Shown one piece after another: positions 35,984-43,373 of a stretch of DNA of 46,934 bases (position 1 is the first letter of the stretch; every line of letters begins with the position of its first letter). Under the pieces are notes generated by a model. It searched no databases. It was not told where the DNA came from and worked only from the letters and a program-made list of their open reading frames with translations. The position numbers and the translations under genes were made by a program. The DNA comes from Actinomycetota bacterium (GTDB lineage Bacteria; Actinomycetota; Actinomycetes; Streptosporangiales; Streptosporangiaceae). The DNA lies in NCBI GenBank assembly GCA_027306495.1, contig DAHUZQ010000066.1, positions 1-46,934 on the forward strand, given 5' to 3'.

Positions 35984-37125
35984 GCCGCCTGCACCACCAG
36001 TGCCGTGTTCGCGCCACCGAAGGCGGCGTTGACGGACAGCGCGTAGCGCGACCGCGCTGGCCTTGGCCCGCCGAGCACCAGGTCCAGTTCACACTCCGGA
36101 TCGGGGCCGAGGTAGCCGGCGTTGACGGGCAGGCTGCCCGACGCCATCACGGTGATCGTGACGGCGAACTCGAGCAGGCCGGATGCCTCAAGAGCGTGGC
36201 CGTGCAGCGATTTGGTGGAACTGACGGGGACCTGGCCGGCCGCACTGCCCAGAGCCAGGCGCAGCGCGGCGGCCTCCGCCCGGTCGCTCGCCGGCGTGCC
36301 CGTGCCATTGGCGTTGACGTAGCCGATGTCATCGGGGGTGAGATGCGCGCGGGCCAGGGCCGAGGTGATGGCACGCGCGAGGCCCGCGCCGTCGGGACGC
36401 GGATCGCAGACGTGATAGGCGTCCCCGGCCCGCCCCCAGCCGACCAGGGTGGCCAGCACCCGGGCGTCCCGGCGCTGTGCCCGCGTGCCCGACTCCAGCA
36501 CGACGGCGGCGATCCCATCGCCGAGCAGCATGCCCTTGCGGCCGGCGCTGAACGGGCGCACCCGCCCGTCACCGGCGAGCGCCCGCCCGGCGTCGAAGAG
36601 CCAGAAACTGTCCTGGTCCACCAGATAGCCGGCGGCCACGCTCACCCGGTCTGCCCCGCCACGGCTGATCATCGCGGCCGCGTCCGCGATCGCGCTGGTC
36701 GCCGCCACGCACGCCGTCGCGTAGATCCGGGGCGGCTTGCTCAGCCCGCACATCGCAGCCACCGTGTCCGCGGTGCCGCCGCAGATGTGCGGCGCGGCCG
36801 GGTCACGCGCCGCGGCGGCGTCGGAGTGAAGCGCCACCAGCAACGTGCATTGCGCCCGCTCGCCCGGGCTCAGCCCGGCGCAGGCGGCGGCGTCCGCCAC
36901 GACCGCGGCGATTTCCTGGGCGAGCCGGGGCGAACCCGGCAGCGTCGCCGCCACGTTCACCCGGCAGCGCTCCGTGCCGAAGCGCGTCACTTCCGCGAAC
37001 CCGGCGGTCCCCGAGGCCAGCGCCGTGGCCAACGGGCCGACGCCCCGGCCGAACGCGGAGGTCACGCCCAGCCCGGTGATCACCACCCGGTCGGGCGTGC
37101 CCGCCAGCGCGGCCTGATCAGGCAT
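35980..37125 (-). CDS. Ketosynthase with Cys-Asn-His active site
   Basis: A 381-residue ketosynthase, about 30 residues shorter than FabF. The Cys 139 nucleophile is in IYATACVAATSA. The first catalytic His of NAHGT is Asn 273 (NANGTGTPASD; codon AAT), while Lys 305 and His 310 (SSTKSLHGHALEASG) are kept. The C-terminal loop is FGGANTAL. It may condense by a different mechanism, need only the Cys for acyl transfer, or act as a partner or chain-length factor. It overlaps the ACP gene by 8 bases and the ketosynthase-N-like gene by 4, so these three are made together. Confidence 0.87.
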   Translation of the reverse strand: MPDQAALAGTPDRVVITGLGVTSAFGRGVGPLATALASGTAGFAEVTRFGTERCRVNVAATLPGSPRLAQEIAAVVADAAACAGLSPGERAQCTLLVALHSDAAAARDPAAPHICGGTADTVAAMCGLSKPPRIYATACVAATSAIADAAAMISRGGADRVSVAAGYLVDQDSFWLFDAGRALAGDGRVRPFSAGRKGMLLGDGIAAVVLESGTRAQRRDARVLATLVGWGRAGDAYHVCDPRPDGAGLARAITSALARAHLTPDDIGYVNANGTGTPASDRAEAAALRLALGSAAGQVPVSSTKSLHGHALEASGLLEFAVTITVMASGSLPVNAGYLGPDPECELDLVLGGPRPARSRYALSVNAAFGGANTALVVQAA

Positions 37126-37360
37126 GGCCCGCCCCAGCGAGCGCGGCCCTGATGCCCGCCACCGCCGTCGTGACGGTCGTCATCGCGGCGAGATCCTCAT
37201 CGCTCAGGTCGAGCATGGTGCCGTACTCCTGCTCGACCTTGGTGATGAGCCAGGTCAGCTCCAGCGACCCGATCTGCTCGGCTACCTCACCGGCGCTGCG
37301 ATCACCGAAGGCGGCGAGCATCGCGATGACGTCCGCCCGGTCCGGCGGGGGCAGGCTCAT
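37118..37360 (-). CDS. Acyl carrier protein, with GSL in place of DSL
   Basis: An 80-residue carrier protein: MSLPPPDRADVIAMLAAFGD then EVAEQIGSLELTWLITKVEQ, with the probable phosphopantetheine Ser 32 inside IGSLEL and the C-terminal helix DLAAMTTVTTAVAGI. The Asp that usually precedes the Ser is Gly, so recognition by the phosphopantetheinyl transferase may differ. I choose ATG 37360 because it overlaps the ACP2 stop by 4 bases and gives a normal ACP length. The next gene (ketosynthase) starts 8 bases inside it. It should carry acyl or aryl groups for the ligases and ketosynthases. Confidence 0.8.
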   Translation of the reverse strand: MSLPPPDRADVIAMLAAFGDRSAGEVAEQIGSLELTWLITKVEQEYGTMLDLSDEDLAAMTTVTTAVAGIRAALAGAGHA

Positions 37361-37626
37361 GCGCTCGCGCCCCCGCTGGCCAGGGCACACCGCTTGGCCA
37401 CTTCGGCGGCGAACTCATCGAGGGTCATCAGTGCGAGCGCTTCGGTGTCCTCATCGGTGAACTTCACGCCGAACTTGTCCTCGACCTGGACCGCCAGTTC
37501 GGCGACGGCGAGCGACTCAAGGTCCAGCCCGGCCGGCCCGAGGTCAGTGTCCCCGGCCACCTCGCTGACGTCGTAGTTCATCGCCGCCAGCGCTCCGACC
37601 ACGAACTCGCGGATCTCGTCCTCCAT
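37357..37626 (-). CDS. Acyl carrier protein
   Basis: An 89-residue carrier protein with a normal ACP pattern: MEDEIREFVVGALAAMNYDV, the attachment site GLDLESLAVAEL with Ser 38, then VQVEDKFGVKFTDEDTEALA. It has Glu, not Asp, before the Ser, a tolerated variant in some ACPs. ATG 37626 has AGGAAGGGAG upstream. It is followed by ACP1 with a 4-base overlap; the pair probably carries different groups, for example starter and extender, or one acts with the E1 enzyme and one with the ketosynthases. That division is inference. Confidence 0.88.
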   Translation of the reverse strand: MEDEIREFVVGALAAMNYDVSEVAGDTDLGPAGLDLESLAVAELAVQVEDKFGVKFTDEDTEALALMTLDEFAAEVAKRCALASGGASA

Positions 37627-37716
37627 CAGCTGAGCTCCCTTCCTGTGTTCATGGCGTGCCGGTGGGCCGCCACGGTCTTTGCGGGGAATCGCCGCCGGCG
37701 CCAGCCGGCCTCACCC

Positions 37717-39177
37717 TCACGTCTCCACCCCGGCGTTTGCGCTGGCGTGAGCCCGCAGCACGGCGCGATCCCGGACGATCTTGCCGGTGGCTGTCCGCGG
37801 CATCTCCGCGAGGACATGCCAGTGCCGCGGCCGCTTGTAGGGCGCGATGCGCTCGGGCAGCGCCGCCTGCACGTCCGCAAGCGACGCGCCGTCACTGAGC
37901 ACCAGATACGCCCCGATCGCACCGTCGAAATCCAGGACGGCGGTCGCGACCTGCGGCAGCGCGGCGATCGTCTGCTCGACCTCGGTGAGATCGACCTTGA
38001 GCCCGCCGATGGACACCTGCGAATCAAGCCGGCCGAGAACGGTGACCAGGCCGGTGGCCTCGTCCAGCGCGGCGGCATCGCGGGTATGCAGCCAGCCGTC
38101 ATGCCACCGCGTCGGGTCCACCAGGCCGATGTAGGGCGAGGCTGCTGTCTTGACCAGCAGTTCGCCGTCCTGGACCCGCAGCGTCATGCCGGGGGCCGCA
38201 GTGACCGCGGGCCACAGGCGGCCGGTCAGGTCGGTGGCGATGACCCCGCGCTCGGTCATCCCGTACATGGTGCCGAGCGGAACGCCGTAAGCACGGCTCA
38301 GCGCCTCGGGCACCCCCGGCCGCACCAGTTCCCCGGCGACCACCATCTTGCTCAACTGCGGCAGCGCCGGACCGGGCGCGGCGGCGAGCAGTTCTGCGTG
38401 GAACGGGACGCCGAGCACCATGGTGGGCCGCTCGCCCCGGGCTACCGCCGCCCGGATGCCCTCTGCTGTCACCCGGTCCGGGAAGACCAGTTCGATCCCC
38501 GCGTGCAGGCTGTGCAGCAGACCTCCCACCAGCCCGAGCACGTGCACGATCGAGGCCAGCAGCACGATGCGGGTGCCTGCGCCGGGGTAGCCGGCAAGCT
38601 CGCGATAGCGGTCCAGTTCGGCCGTCAGGTCATCGGCCGCCCGGGCGATGACCTTGGACGGGCCGGTCGATCCGGAGCTGAGCTGGATGAGCGCGTGCGG
38701 GGTCGCGGCTGGCAGGCCGTCGGGGAGGCGCCGCGCCTCCCGCTGCACGACGGCATACCCGGCCATGGCAGGACTGCTCACCGTCACTGGCTCGACCAGG
38801 ACCTGCGGGCGCAGCCGGTCCAGCGCCCGTTCGATCTCGCGGGTGGCCAGCCGATGGTCGAGCAGGCTCACCTGGGCGCCCAGCCGCCACCCGGCAAGCA
38901 GGTCGGCCACAAAGGCGAGGGACGGCGGCACGTGCAGCGAGAGGGTTCCACCCGCTCCCAGTCCGGCGGCGGCGAGGTCATCGGCGTGCCGGTCCACCAG
39001 CCCCCGCAGTTCGCCCCGGGTGACGGGACCGCCCATCCAGAGGGCGGCGTCATCGTCGCTGCCCGCCAGCAGCCATTCGCCGACCCATTGTCCGGGAGCC
39101 GCGGGCGCCGCCGCCGCAACAGGCCCACGTCTCCCGGTTGCGGGAAGAAGATGGCCGGATGTGCCCTCGATTGTCAT
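37717..39177 (-). CDS. Adenylate-forming acyl ligase (ANL superfamily)
   Basis: A 486-residue ligase, on the short side for the family. The phosphate loop is LSSGSTGPSKVIARAADDL, the A5-type motif TMYGMTERGVIATDL, the hinge VLGRLDSQVSIGGLKVDLTE and the catalytic Lys in PRTATGKIVRDRAV. It resembles small acyl-CoA/acyl-ACP ligases of aryl polyene and other clusters. It is the first gene after the 177-base gap (39178-39354), and ACP2 follows 91 bases later. A TTGACC box (39253-39258, minus strand) is in that gap, but no good -10 accompanies it. Start chosen at ATG 39177 (MTIEGTSG), because the upstream frame lacks family resemblance. The substrate is unknown; an aryl acid is plausible. Confidence 0.87.
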   Translation of the reverse strand: MTIEGTSGHLLPATGRRGPVAAAAPAAPGQWVGEWLLAGSDDDAALWMGGPVTRGELRGLVDRHADDLAAAGLGAGGTLSLHVPPSLAFVADLLAGWRLGAQVSLLDHRLATREIERALDRLRPQVLVEPVTVSSPAMAGYAVVQREARRLPDGLPAATPHALIQLSSGSTGPSKVIARAADDLTAELDRYRELAGYPGAGTRIVLLASIVHVLGLVGGLLHSLHAGIELVFPDRVTAEGIRAAVARGERPTMVLGVPFHAELLAAAPGPALPQLSKMVVAGELVRPGVPEALSRAYGVPLGTMYGMTERGVIATDLTGRLWPAVTAAPGMTLRVQDGELLVKTAASPYIGLVDPTRWHDGWLHTRDAAALDEATGLVTVLGRLDSQVSIGGLKVDLTEVEQTIAALPQVATAVLDFDGAIGAYLVLSDGASLADVQAALPERIAPYKRPRHWHVLAEMPRTATGKIVRDRAVLRAHASANAGVET

Positions 39178-39354
39178 GGCGCGCCCCAAATGCCTCACCG
39201 GTTTTGTCGGCAATGTCGGTAACACAGCGAACGTCGCACAGCACAGTGGAGTGGTCAAGGCCCAAGATCGTGACGAAGCCGCCGGCAAGGCGACGACGGG
39301 CCCAGGCCGAACCGGCCAATCTCGTTTGTCATCACGAATGCGCCGCGCAAACAG

Positions 39355-41073
39355 CTACAGCGCGAGGCCCGCGACTCGGACAGCGAAGCCCTCCGGCCCG
39401 CCCGGGAACTGGTTGATGTACTGGATAACCCCGCCGGTCCAGGTCGGGAACCCGGCCCACGCGAGCGACAGCAGGTTAGCCCAGGCAACCGATGGCACCC
39501 GGCCGGCTGACAGGCAGCGCAGTGCCTGCGCCGCCGCCGAGCAGAGCAGCCGCTCCTGCACACCCGCGAAGTCAGGGCGCACGCTGCCGGATCCGAAAGC
39601 CTCCCGCAGGCCCGGCCACAGGCGGTCCTGCTCGCCCCGGGAGCCATAGCAGTAGAACCCGCCACCCGAACCGGCTCCGTGACGGCCGAACTCCTTCGCC
39701 ATGCGGGTCATCACGGCGCCGCCCCGCGAACCGTGCAGGCTCGCGGCCACCGCGCCGTCCCCCGCCGCCGGCTCCCCCGCGGCCGGCCCGCCCGGCGGCA
39801 GCGCCCCGGCAGCCATGGCGGCGGCCACGGTCAGGCCGATCTCGTCGGCGAGGGTGAGCGGGGTCCAGGTGAAGCCCGCCTGGGCGGCTGCCTGCTCGAC
39901 CGTCGCGGGCTCCACGCCCTCGCCCACCATCGCGGCCGCCTCAGCGAGGTAGGCGCCGAGCACCGGGCGCACGAAGCTGCCCGCCCACGTTCCCGGCTCC
40001 GCCAGCGCACGCCGCTGCCCGCGGGTATCGCTTCCGTCCACCGGGTTCACCGGTGGGAGCCACGCCAGCGAGGGAGCTCGCGGGCTCGTGGAACCGCCCC
40101 GGCCGGGCCCGCTCAGGGCGCCCGCCACCGCCCCGGATCGGGCTCCGGCAGACCCATCCCACAGGCCGGGCAGATCGACGTCGTAGATCCTCGTCAGGTT
40201 CGTGGCGGCCTGGCCGGAAGCCAGCCGGACGAAATACCGGGCCTCGATCAGGGCCGCGTTGTCGATATCCACCTGCGCCCCCTCCACGGCGGCCGCGAGG
40301 ATGGCACGCGACGCCGGCGCCGGGGCACCACGCACATTCGCCCGCAGCGCCGAGGGCAGGACCGGCAAGGCGGAGGCCAGCATGGCACCGTAGGGCGCGC
40401 CACCGGGGATCTGGTATCCGGCAGTGTCCCAGGGCTGCGGGGGGCAGTCGCGGTGGCGCAGTGCCCAGGCGGCCGCGTGGTCGGCCAGCCCGCTGGCGGG
40501 CACCACCTCGTCCACCAGGCCCAGCGCGAGCGCCTGCTCCGGGGTGTGGAGCGCTCCGGTGAGCAGCAGGTCGGACAGCGCCCGGGCGATACCCAGCAGC
40601 CGCACCGCACGGACCAGCCCGCCCGCCGCGGGCAGCAGGCCCAGCCTGACCTCCGGCATACCGAGCCCGATCCCCGGCGCGTCGGCCGCGATCCGGTGCT
40701 GGCACGCCAGCGCGATCGCCAGCCCGCCGCCGAGCGCGGTCCCGTTGCTGGCGGCCACCACCGGGCGGCCGAGCCGTTCCAGCCGCCGGAGCTGGCCCGC
40801 CAGTTCGCGGGTGGCCGTGGTGAGGGCCGCCGGGTCACCGTCCGCAGCCATGACGGCGCCGGTGTCCGGGCCCGCGAAGAAGGACTCCTTCCCCGAGGTG
40901 ATCACCACTCCCGTGATGTGGTCGCGCTCCGCTTCGAGCCTGTCCAGGACCGCCGCCATGCAGGCGCGGTAGGCGGCGCTGAACGTGTTGCCCACGCGGC
41001 CGGGCTCGTCCAGGACCAGGGCGACGATCCCGTCCGGACGGTGCTCCCACCGGATGGCCGGGGCCTCAGGCAT
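39355..41073 (-). CDS. FadB-like protein: enoyl-CoA hydratase fused to 3HCDH C-terminal domain, NAD domain missing
   Basis: A 572-residue protein. Residues 1-200 are a crotonase domain (VIYTSGKE-like VVITSGKESFFAGPD, GTALGGGLAIALAC, MPEVRLGLLPAAGG). Glu 141 is present, but the other hydratase Glu (119 in FadB) is Ala 119 here. Residues 270-300 match the FadB helix before the Rossmann domain (ALIEARYFVRLASGQAATNL). Then, in place of GxGxxG and the roughly 180-residue NAD domain, there are about 60 Gly/Ser/Ala/Pro-rich residues (305-365), and the 3HCDH C-terminal domain follows (SFVRPVLGAYLAEAA, residues 366 on). So it cannot be a normal hydratase/dehydrogenase. An enoyl isomerase or thioester-binding scaffold is possible. 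It ends 9 bases after the thiolase. Confidence 0.85.
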   Translation of the reverse strand: MPEAPAIRWEHRPDGIVALVLDEPGRVGNTFSAAYRACMAAVLDRLEAERDHITGVVITSGKESFFAGPDTGAVMAADGDPAALTTATRELAGQLRRLERLGRPVVAASNGTALGGGLAIALACQHRIAADAPGIGLGMPEVRLGLLPAAGGLVRAVRLLGIARALSDLLLTGALHTPEQALALGLVDEVVPASGLADHAAAWALRHRDCPPQPWDTAGYQIPGGAPYGAMLASALPVLPSALRANVRGAPAPASRAILAAAVEGAQVDIDNAALIEARYFVRLASGQAATNLTRIYDVDLPGLWDGSAGARSGAVAGALSGPGRGGSTSPRAPSLAWLPPVNPVDGSDTRGQRRALAEPGTWAGSFVRPVLGAYLAEAAAMVGEGVEPATVEQAAAQAGFTWTPLTLADEIGLTVAAAMAAGALPPGGPAAGEPAAGDGAVAASLHGSRGGAVMTRMAKEFGRHGAGSGGGFYCYGSRGEQDRLWPGLREAFGSGSVRPDFAGVQERLLCSAAAQALRCLSAGRVPSVAWANLLSLAWAGFPTWTGGVIQYINQFPGGPEGFAVRVAGLAL

Positions 41074-41082
41074 GCCGGCCCC

Positions 41083-42294
41083 TCACACCCGCTCGATGAT
41101 CGTCGCAATGCCCATCCCGCCGCCGATACACAGCGAGACCAGCGCGCGGCGGGCGGACCGGCGCTCCAGTTCGTCCACCATGGTTCCGAGGATCATCGCG
41201 CCGGTGGCACCGAGCGGATGGCCCATGGCGAGCGCGCCGCCGTTGACGTTGACCTTGTCCTCGGGCAATTTCAGGTCGCGCATCCACTTGAGCACCACCG
41301 CTGCGAACGCCTCGTTGAGCTCGAACAGGTCGATATCGCCGGCGGTCAGCCCGGCCACCTCCAGCACCTTGCGGGTCGCGGGGGTGGGACCGGTCAGCAT
41401 GATGGTCGGCTCGGATCCAGCGACCGCCGCGGCGACGATCCGGGCCCGCGGCACCAGGCCCAGGTCAGCGCTCGCGCGCTGCGAGCCGACGAGCACCAGG
41501 GCGGCGCCGTCCACGATGCCCGATGAATTCCCGGCCGTATGGACGTGGTTGATCCGCTCCACCCAGTGGTACTTCTGCAGGGCCACCGCGTCGTATCCGG
41601 CGGCGGCGCCGGTACCGGCGAAAGCGGGCGGCAGGGCGGCCAGCGCCGACGCTGTGGTGCCCGGACGGCGGTGCTCGTCGCGATCGAGCACCCTCACACC
41701 GTTCAGGTCCCGGACTCCGATCACCGACCGGCGGAAATACCCCCCGGACCAGGCGGTCTCGGCGCGCCGCTGCGAGCGCAGCGCGAACGCGTCGACGTCC
41801 TCGCGGCTGAACCCCTCCAGGGTCGCGATCAGATCCGCGCTGACACCCTGGGGCACGAAGTAGGTGTCGTAGGCGGTGGCGGGATCGTTCGCCATCGCGC
41901 CGCCGTCGGACATCATCGGGACGCGGGACATCGACTCCACGCCGCCCGCGACGATCAGGGATTCCCAGCCCGAACGGACCCGCGCCGCGGCCTGGTTGAC
42001 AGCTTCGAGGCCGGAGGAGCAGAACCGGTTGAGCTGCACTCCCGGAACGGACTGGCCCAAGCCCGCCACGAGCGCCGCGATCCGGGCGATGTCGCCCCCC
42101 TGGTCGGCTACCGGGGACACCACCCCGAGTATCACGTCGTCGATAGCCGCGCGATCGAGGGTGGGATGGCGGGCCAGCAGTTCCCGCAGCAGGCCAGCGA
42201 CCAGGTCAATGGGTTTGATCGCGTGCAGAGACCCGTTCTTCTGTTTACCCCGGGGGGTCCGGATGGCGTCGTAAATGTATGCTTCCGTGCCCAC
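41083..42294 (-). CDS. Acetyl-CoA acyltransferase (thiolase, FadA-like)
   Basis: A 403-residue thiolase. The acyl Cys is in [12 protein letters not shown], and [20 protein letters not shown] and CIGGGMG carry the catalytic His and second Cys. All residues are intact. It should cleave 3-oxoacyl-CoA with CoA, or, less often, condense acyl-CoAs. With the FadB-like protein next to it (9 bases on), the pair resembles a beta-oxidation module that may shorten a side chain or work on an aryl-propionyl-type thioester. It starts with GTG 42294; AGGAAGG lies 7 bases upstream. A promoter with a near-palindrome starts the transcript. It is the first gene of the cluster. Confidence 0.9.
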   Translation of the reverse strand: MGTEAYIYDAIRTPRGKQKNGSLHAIKPIDLVAGLLRELLARHPTLDRAAIDDVILGVVSPVADQGGDIARIAALVAGLGQSVPGVQLNRFCSSGLEAVNQAAARVRSGWESLIVAGGVESMSRVPMMSDGGAMANDPATAYDTYFVPQGVSADLIATLEGFSREDVDAFALRSQRRAETAWSGGYFRRSVIGVRDLNGVRVLDRDEHRRPGTTASALAALPPAFAGTGAAAGYDAVALQKYHWVERINHVHTAGNSSGIVDGAALVLVGSQRASADLGLVPRARIVAAAVAGSEPTIMLTGPTPATRKVLEVAGLTAGDIDLFELNEAFAAVVLKWMRDLKLPEDKVNVNGGALAMGHPLGATGAMILGTMVDELERRSARRALVSLCIGGGMGIATIIERV

Positions 42295-42329
42295 GGGTGG
42301 CCCTTCCTGACTGCCGGCCGTTGCGGACC

Positions 42330-42357
42330 AAACTAGGGCCATTGTCAGTGGTGTCAA
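42330..42357 (-). promoter_or_regulatory. Sigma-70-type promoter of the thiolase/FadB-like unit
   Basis: On the minus strand TTGACA (42352-42357), a 16-base spacer and TAGTTT (42330-42335) fit a vegetative promoter. Transcription should begin near 42322, about 28 bases before the GTG at 42294. The spacer holds a near-palindrome, listed separately. Confidence 0.65.
42339..42351. promoter_or_regulatory. Possible operator between -35 and -10 of the thiolase promoter
   Basis: CCACTGACAATGG (minus strand) is a 13-base near-palindrome: arms CCACTG and CAATGG differ from perfect symmetry by one base. A protein bound here would block the promoter, as TetR- or FadR-type repressors do. Which regulator is not evident. 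Confidence 0.4.
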
Positions 42358-42403
42358 GGGGCCGGCTGAATAGCCAGGGCGGCCACGACCGCGGCGATCC
42401 CAC

Positions 42404-42450
42404 AGCGGCCAAGGCCCGCGACGGCGTCGCCGTCGCGGGCCTTGGCCGCT
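42404..42450 (-). terminator. Very strong hairpin after peroxiredoxin gene
   Basis: A perfect 22-base-pair stem (42404-42425 with 42429-42450) with a GTC loop lies 12 bases past the peroxiredoxin stop. It should end that transcript before the thiolase promoter. Confidence 0.8.
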
Positions 42451-42462
42451 CGCGGAACGAGC

Positions 42463-43095
42463 TCAGCTCACCGGCTGGCGCGCCCAGCGCAGGTAGGGCC
42501 TGACTTCCTCGACATCCTCGAAACGCTGCCGGGCATCGTCGGTGGACATGGCCGGCGAGACGATGATCCGATCCCCCGGTGTCCAGTCCACCGGCGTGGA
42601 GACCGGCGCGGCGTCGGTGAGCTGGAGAGCGTCGATCACCCGCACGATCTCGGTGAAGTTGCGGCCGACCGACTTCGGGTAGGTCAGGGTGAGCCGCACC
42701 TTGTTCTTCGGGTCGATGATGAAGACCGACCGCACCGTGGAGGTGTCGCCCTCACCGGGGTGGATCATGTCGTAGAGCTGGGAGACCTTGCGGTCGGAGT
42801 CGGCGATGATGGGGAAGTTGAGTTCGGTGCCGCCGACTTCGGCGATGTCGGGAGCCCAGCCCCGGTGACTCTCCACCGGGTCGACCGATACCGCGATCGC
42901 CTTGACGTTGCGCTTTTCGAAGTCGCTCTTGAGGGCCGCGGTCCTGCCGAGTTCGGTGGTGCACACCGGGGTGAAGTCTGCGGGGTGGCTGAACAGGACG
43001 GCCCAGTGGCCGGCCTTCCAGTCGTAGAAGTCGATCGTGCCCTCAGTGGTCTCGGCGGTGAAGTTCGGGGCTTCGTCGCCCAGCCTTATACTCAT
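42463..43095 (-). CDS. 1-Cys peroxiredoxin (Prx6/AhpC family)
   Basis: A 210-residue peroxiredoxin. It begins MSIRLGDEAPNFTAETTEG; the active site is HPADFTPVCTTELGR with the peroxidatic Cys 45, and the Arg in VRSVFIIDPKNKVR. The end (WTPGDRIIVSPAMSTDDARQ and the tail EEVRPYLRW) is the C-terminal part of the Prx6 class. It reduces H2O2 and alkyl hydroperoxides. ATG 43095 has a purine-rich GGAGGAGAAAAGGAC leader. A strong hairpin ends the gene. The sigma factor gene is 278 bases upstream on the same strand. Confidence 0.92.
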   Translation of the reverse strand: MSIRLGDEAPNFTAETTEGTIDFYDWKAGHWAVLFSHPADFTPVCTTELGRTAALKSDFEKRNVKAIAVSVDPVESHRGWAPDIAEVGGTELNFPIIADSDRKVSQLYDMIHPGEGDTSTVRSVFIIDPKNKVRLTLTYPKSVGRNFTEIVRVIDALQLTDAAPVSTPVDWTPGDRIIVSPAMSTDDARQRFEDVEEVRPYLRWARQPVS

Positions 43096-43114
43096 GTCCT
43101 TTTCTCCTCCTCAT

Positions 43115-43171
43115 GGCGTGAGCGAGCCGCGGAACCCCCGCGCGGCGCAGCGGTGGGCGCTCACTCACGCC
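43115..43171. repeat. Imperfect inverted repeat upstream of peroxiredoxin gene
   Basis: Arms 43115-43127 (GGCGTGAGCGAGC) and 43159-43171 (GCTCACTCACGCC) pair with one mismatch, 31 bases apart. It lies 20 bases upstream of the peroxiredoxin start, in its likely leader. It could be a leader fold or a regulator site. The rest of 43096-43373 holds no gene. Confidence 0.4.
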
Positions 43172-43373
43172 AGCATACGAGGGGCCATCGCCGGGCAGCC
43201 GGACACCTGGTGATTCAGAAGATGACATATCGGTACTGGGGAGGTGACGGTGCCAGCAGAGGTCAGAGCGCCCGCAAACGAGCCGGGCCGAACGCCGTCA
43301 TCCTTGCCAGCCACGGGTCCCGCGCCTACGGCGCCAGCCTGAACAGGCGCTCCAGCGGGCAGGTGGCTCCTGC

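Larger units (their letters stand above)
21834..42294 (-). other. Biosynthetic gene cluster: hydroxyphenylglycine genes with discrete ligases, ACPs and ketosynthases
   Basis: Nineteen minus-strand genes with mostly 1-46 base spacing or overlaps (only one gap, 177 bases at 39178-39354), in order: thiolase, FadB-like, ligase, two ACPs, ketosynthase, ketosynthase-N-like, ligase, ketosynthase, HmaS, PhyH, E1 alpha, E1 beta, SGNH hydrolase, O-methyltransferase, esterase, HmO, HpgT, MFS. The HmaS-HmO-HpgT trio is the established 4-hydroxyphenylglycine route. No NRPS, acyltransferase, ketoreductase, FabA/FabZ-type dehydratase or E2/E3 subunit is present. The chain-building logic and product are inference. 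Confidence 0.75.

Noticed and set aside
39679-41526. A 615-codon plus-strand frame antisense to the FadB-like and thiolase genes
   Set aside because: It spans two well-defined genes and is a compositional artefact with Arg/Gly/Gln/His-rich content.
21834-42294. A classic aryl polyene cluster
   Set aside because: The ketosynthase-N-like protein, ACP pair and ligase fit, but there is no ketoreductase, FabA/FabZ-type dehydratase, ammonia lyase or acyltransferase, and the phenylglycine genes are foreign to that type.
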